DNA of 19,778 nt, taken from CAYLZW01 sp964388085 (GTDB lineage Bacteria > Myxococcota > UBA727 > CAYLZW01). Both the position numbers and the translations under genes were made by a program. The stretch spans positions 1 to 19,778 of the forward strand of contig CAYLZW010000087.1 in assembly GCA_964388085.1 (NCBI GenBank), given 5' to 3'. The notes below the pieces were generated by a model. That model was not told the origin of the DNA, did no database searches, and saw only the letters and a program-made list of their open reading frames with translations. Shown piece after piece: positions 9,101 through 15,100 of this stretch (the stretch's first letter is position 1; every line of letters begins with the position of its first letter).

Positions 9101-12100
9101 GACGCCTGGAGGCGCTGCACCTCCTGCGCGACGCCGAGGCGTTCGACCTCGTCGCGGAGCTGCTAGAGAGCGCGCTCGCGCACGGCAGCGTCGAGGAGCG
9201 CCGGCCGCTGCGCATGGAGCTGGTAGCGGTCTTGCGCGATGGGCTCGAGGACCCGGCGCGCGCGGCGGTGTGGCTCGAGGAGCAGGTCTCCGAGGACCCG
9301 GACGACCGCGAGGCGTGGGGCGACCTCATCGAGTGCCTCGAAGAGCTCGGCGAGAACGCTCGCCTGGTGACGGCGCTCGCGCGGCGCATCGAGCGCTCCA
9401 CGGGCCTCGAGCGGCGCGAGCTCATCCGACGGCGTACGGAGCTGTTGCTGCGCCTTGGCCGCGCGGAAGAGGCCGTCACGGACCTGCTCGCGGCGCGCGA
9501 GGAGGAGCCGCACGACCCCACCCTGAAGGACCTCGAGCGCAGGGCGCGGGAGTCCCTCGGCAGCGAGGCGCTGGCGGCGTTCTACTCCGCCGAGCTGCGT
9601 CGCCCGGGCAGCGAGCCGATGCTCGAGGACGCCTTCGCGTTGCTCGAGCTTCCGCCGTTCGAGGTCTCTGCCGAGGACCGCGTGGTCGCGCTCTCGGCGC
9701 TCGCCCGGGCTGGGTCGGGGGCCGCCCGGGATGCCGCGGAGCGGGCGCTGACCGCGAGGCTGCCCGCGGCCCGCCGGGCCCTGGAGGCGACGGGCGCCGC
9801 GCTCGCGCTGGACGGCAGCGTCCTCGCCGGGTTCCTCGCCGGGCTAGCGGCGTTCGCGCACCACCTCGGCGTCGAGGGCGCGCTGTCGCTGAGCGACTCC
9901 CTCGCGGACGCAGGCGTCGCGGGGGTCGGCCGGGCCTTTCAGCTCTCCGCCGTCGCGCGTCGCGAGCGCAGCGCGGGGCCGGCCGCGGCGTGGGCAGCGC
10001 TCGAGCAGCTCGGCCCCGACGACGTGCCCACCGCGGAGCGCGCGCGCGCTGCGCTGACGTTGGCCTTGCGGCTTGGCCAGGCGCGGCTCGCGAGCGCGGC
10101 GCTCGAGCACGCAGAGCTTGATTTCGTTACCACTGAAACTTTCAAAGTGATGCTGGAGGGCGGCGCTGGCGTGGCTCGCGCCGAGCTCGAGGTCCGCGCG
10201 GCGGCCGGCGTCGCGCGGGCGGGGCAGGGCGCGGGCGGCCTCCTGGCCGCGGTTCGCGTCGGCGACGCGGACGTCGTCCGCGCCCGGCTGCGCGGTCCCC
10301 CGCACCCTTCCCTCGCGGAAGCGGCCGCGCGCGGGAGGTTGCTGCGCCTGACCGGCGAGCGCTTGCCGCTGCGGCTGCTCATGAGCCGTCACCTCCTCGA
10401 GGGCGGCAGCGAAGAGCTCGAGGCCATCGCGGCGGCGGGCCGGGCTGCCGGCGATCTCCCGCTGGCGGCGGAGGCGCTCGACGCGGTCATCGCCGCCGAC
10501 GGCGCTACGCCGGAGCGCGCCGTGGCGCGCGCGGACATCGCGCTCGAGCTCGACGAGAGCGGCGCGGCCCGGCACTGCTCCCTGGCAGCGGATCTGTCGA
10601 GCGAGCCTTTGGCCAAGCTCCACTTCCGCCGCAAGGCGGTGGAGCTGCTGGTCCGCGCTGGGAACGGCGCCGCCGAGGTAGAGGCAGGCCTGCGCGCGCT
10701 CGCGACGACCGCGGTGGACGACGTGAGCCTCGTGCGAGAGGCCCTGCGGCTCGCGGAGGCGATGCAGCTGCACACCCTCGTCGAGGAGCTGCTGGCGGAG
10801 GACGCTCGGCTCGCGGGGGATGAACGCGAACGAGCCGCCGCGGTGCGCCGGCGCGCCGATCATCTGAACGCCAAGCTGAGGCGCCCGGCGGCCGCGTTCG
10901 ACGTGCTGCTCGCGGCCGCGGACCGGCTCCCCGACGAGGGCTTTTTGGAGCAGGCCTACCGGCTGGCCGTGGAAGAGGGCCTGGTCGAGCACCAGCTGAG
11001 CGTCGTGCAGGATCCGCTCGCGGAGGCGGCGCTGCTCGGCCTGCTCGGACGCGTCGAGGTCGCCCGCGATCGGGCGCGCCTCTTGGACGGTCCGGCGGCG
11101 CGGCTGCTCGAGGCCGACCTCTGCTCCTGGGCGGGGGACGTGGACGGCGAGGCGGCGGCGCTGGTGGCGCTCGTCGGGACCGGTAGCGCCGATCCGAGCA
11201 CGAGCGTGCGCCTCGCGCGCACGGCGCTGAGCGCGGGGGACGCGAACCGCGCGCTCGCGACGGCGGTGACTTTGGCGCTCTCGAGCGGCCCAGCGGACGC
11301 GCTGGACGTCGTCATCGAGAGCCTCCCCGCGGCCCACGGCGAGGAGCTCGCGTCCGCGCTCGATTCGCTGCCGTCGCTCATCGCGCGCCAGCGCGCGGGC
11401 GATCCGCGCCTGGACGCGCTGCTCGACGCGTGGTCCCGCGCGGCGCTGGCGGCCGGGCGGGAAGACGACGTCCGCCGGGCGTTGCGACATCGCGCCGAGC
11501 GGGTCGGCAGCGACGCCGCCTGGATCGCTTGGTTGCGAGAGGCCCTGTCCGCCGAGCCCGCGGCGGAGGTCGCGACGGAGCTGGAGCGTCACCTCGATCG
11601 ACCCGCGGTCATCCGGGCGCTCGCCGCGAGCGACGCGCAGGCCCTCGGCGTCGTGCTGGAGCAGCTCGTGCCGGACGCCGCCGCCAAGGTCGGCGAATGC
11701 CTGGGGGCGCTGCACGACCTCGAGCCGCTCGTCGGCCCGCTCGCGGCCGTCTTGATCGCGTGTCTGCGCGCGCTCGGCCGCGACGCGGAGGCCGCCGCCC
11801 TGGTGCTCGCGCAGCCGGCGCAGACGCTTTCCCAGTTGCGAGAACGTCAAACGCTCGGCGCCGAGCTGGCGCTCGCGGCGCGCGACGCCGAGCAGGCGCT
11901 CGCGGCCCTGCTCGCGATCCCGGCGGCGGCGCTCGGGGACGAGGAGCGCCGCCTGGCGCGCAGGGTGCTCGAGATCGACGCGCGCGCCGGCGTGCTGGCG
12001 CTGGTCCACATCGCGGAGGCGTCCGCTGCGCCGCAAGACGTGGAGCTGGCGCTCGCGGCCGCGCTCGAGGCGCCGTCCGAGGTCGCGACCGCGGTCGCCG

Positions 12101-15100
12101 CCTGGCGCCTCAGGACCGAGCCCCGGGACGTTCGCGCGTGGGAGCTTGCCAGCACACGCGGCGCTCCGGCGGCCCGTCGCTTCTTCGGCGCGCAGCTGGC
12201 GGCCATCGGCAGCGCTCCCTGGCCCGACGAGCTCGGCGCGGACGCCAGCCGCGTGCGGCGTCTGCGCGAGCGAGACTGGGCGCTCCCGCGACCGGCGGCG
12301 CCGCAGCACGACGTCGTCTGGACCGCGCGCTACGGCGCTGCCGAGGACCGCCCGCCCGCGTGGGTGTCCCTCGCCGAGCACGCGCGGGCGGCCGGCGAGC
12401 CCATCGCGTCCGCGCGGCTGTTGCTGCGGGCGGGCGTCCCCCTCCACGACGCTCCCATCGAGGTGCGCCTGGTCGCGGACCCTTCCCTGCGCGAGCCGCG
12501 CGCGCGCGCCGATGCCCTGGCCGCCGCCGTCCTCGAGTCGACGACGGCGCCCGAGCGCGCCGGCGATCTGCGCGTGGCGCTCGAGGAGCTCGACGCGGGC
12601 GGCTGGCTCGGCGCCCGGCATCGGGCGGCGCTCGTGCGCCTCGGGGGCGGCGCGCCCTTCAGCGGGCTCATCGACGGCGCCGAGCCGGGCATCCGTTGCG
12701 TGACCATCGTAGAGGCGGTCGGCCGCCATCCGAGCTTGGCGCGCCGCTCCACGGCGGCCGCCCTGCTGGCGTCGCTCGGCGCGCGTGGCGTGGCGGGAGC
12801 CCTGCTGCCGGCGCTGTTCAGTGAGGCCGGCGGCGCCGCGCCGGCGCCGCGCGCCGGGCTCGACGTCGATGGGCTCGAGCGTCGCGCGCAGGCGGCGGCT
12901 GAAGCGGGCCGCCCGGACGAGCACATGAGCCTGCTCCGGACCCTCGCGGCGCTGCGCGGTCCGGTCGCGGAGGACGAGGTGGCGCTGCGCGTCGCCGCCG
13001 CCGGAGCCGGCCGCTGGTCGCTCGTGGCGGAGAGCCTGTGGCGCGAGGCGGCCATCACGGAGGCCCGCGAGCGCCGCGGACAACTGCAGCTCGAGCGCGC
13101 CCGCGTGATCGCGGATCGGCTGCAGCGGCCCGACGTCGCGCTGCACGCGCTGCGCGAAGCGGCCGAGCTGCTGCCGGACGAGGAAGGCGTGCTGGCGCTG
13201 TGGGTCGAGCTCGCCCGCCAGGTGGGCAGCCCGCGGGAGGAGGCGGACGCGCTGCAAGCGCTCGAGAGGCGAGCGGCCAGCCCCGCGGAGCGGGGGACGC
13301 TCGTGCTGCGCCGGGCCACGCTGCTGCGCGAGTCGCTGGCGTCCGCGGGCGCGGCGTTGGCGGCGCTGGATGGCGCGCTGGCGGCCATCGGCGACCGCGG
13401 CGATCTGCTCGAGGCGCGAGCCGTCTGCCTGCTGGAGCTCGGGGAGCGCGCGCAGGCGGCCGCGACGTTCTCGCGCGCGGCGGCGGCGACGCAGGGACCG
13501 AAGCGAGACGCCCTCCGGGAGCAGGCGGCGGCCCTCTATGAGGCGCTCGGCGACGTCGAGCGCGCGTGCGAGGCCCTCGAGCGCAGCGCGGTGGAGGGCG
13601 ACGAGAGCGCGCGCCTCCGGCTCGAGGCCCTCGCCCGGGAGAGCGATCTGCCGGCGGTGCTCGAGCGCGCGTTGGCCCTAAGCTACGAAGCTTCCAGAGA
13701 TGTCGAGGCGAGGCGCCGGCTGGCGCTCGAGCGCGCGGCCCTGCTCGAGAGCCGCCTCGATCGGCGCGCCGAGGCCCTCGCGCTGCTCGAGGACCAGGCT
13801 GTGGCGGACGAGCGCGACGTCGGCGCCAGGCTGGCGCTGGCCGCGTGGTACCTCGAGGATCGGCGCGTGCTCGACGCGGCGCTGGCGTACGAGAGCGCCG
13901 CGCGCATCCCCGACCTGCTGCCCGCGGCGGTGGCGTCCGCGGCGCGAGAGGGCGCCTCGCTGTTGGCGGCCCGCGGCGATCTCGAGCGCGCCGGCCCCCT
14001 CGCGCAGCTCGCCATCGACAAGGGCGCGGCCGACGAGGCCACGCTGTCCATCGCGCTCGCCCACCATCGCGCGCACGAGCGCTGGGAAGAGGTCGACGAG
14101 CTGCTGGTGCGCAGCCTCGACGTGGCCTCCACCGGCAGGGAGCGAGCGTTCGTGTGGATGGAGCGCATGCTCGTGCACCGCGACCGCCTGGGAGATCCCG
14201 ATGGCGCCAAGCAGGCACTGCATCGGGCGCTCGAGGCCGCTCCCGATCACGCGCCGGCGCTCGCCGCGATGCGCGCCCTCGCACAAGAGACCGACGCCTG
14301 GGGCCCCCTGCGCGCGGCGCTGTCGCGAGCGGCGGAGCTCGTCGACGATCGCGCTCGGCAGGTCGAGTGGCTGCGCGAGATCGCCGCCCTCGACGTCGCG
14401 CGCTTCTCGGACCTGAAGGCGGCCGACGCGACGCTGATCCGGGCCATGGAACTCGCCCCCGACGACGCCGAGGTGTTGATAGAGCGCGCCCACCTGCTCG
14501 TGCGCCTCGGCGAGATGGACGCGCTGCCGTCGCTGCTGGAGCGGGCCGTGCAGGCAGGGGTGACGAAGCTGCCTGCCGATCTCGAGCTGGTGCGAGGCGA
14601 CGCGCTGCTGCTCGAGGGCGATCGCGAGGGTGCCCGGCGCTGCTTCGAGGCGGCGGCCGCGGCGTCGGCGGCCGCGGCGAGCGCGCCGGAGGGCGACGGC
14701 GAGGAGGACACAGACCTCGGCAGCGCGCTCCATCCCGACGCGGGCCGCGATGAGCCCGAGGAGGACGCGCACGCGCGCGCGCTGGCGCGGGAGATCCAGT
14801 CGCGCGCCTGGGACCGGCTGATGGATCTCGCGCGCGCCGATGGGGACGATCCGCTGCTGGCCCGCGCGCTGCACCAGGCACGGCAGGCGAGCGACGATCC
14901 ATCGCGCCAAGCGGCGCTGGCGCGAGAGGAGCTGTCTGCGCTGCTGCGGGTCGGCGACCGGGACGGCGCCGCCCTCGCCGCCGACGCGCTGCTGCGGGTC
15001 GATCCGGGTGACTCCAACGCTTTCGAAATCATCAAAGCAGACCACCTGCGCCGCCGGCGCCTCGACGCGCTGGCGCCCAAATTCGAGGCCTGGGCCCGCG

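Noticed and set aside
9844..13257. 1137-residue open frame on the - strand inside the giant gene
   Set aside because: Arg/Gln/His-rich shadow of GC3-saturated codons on the + strand; no recognisable domain and no ribosome binding site.
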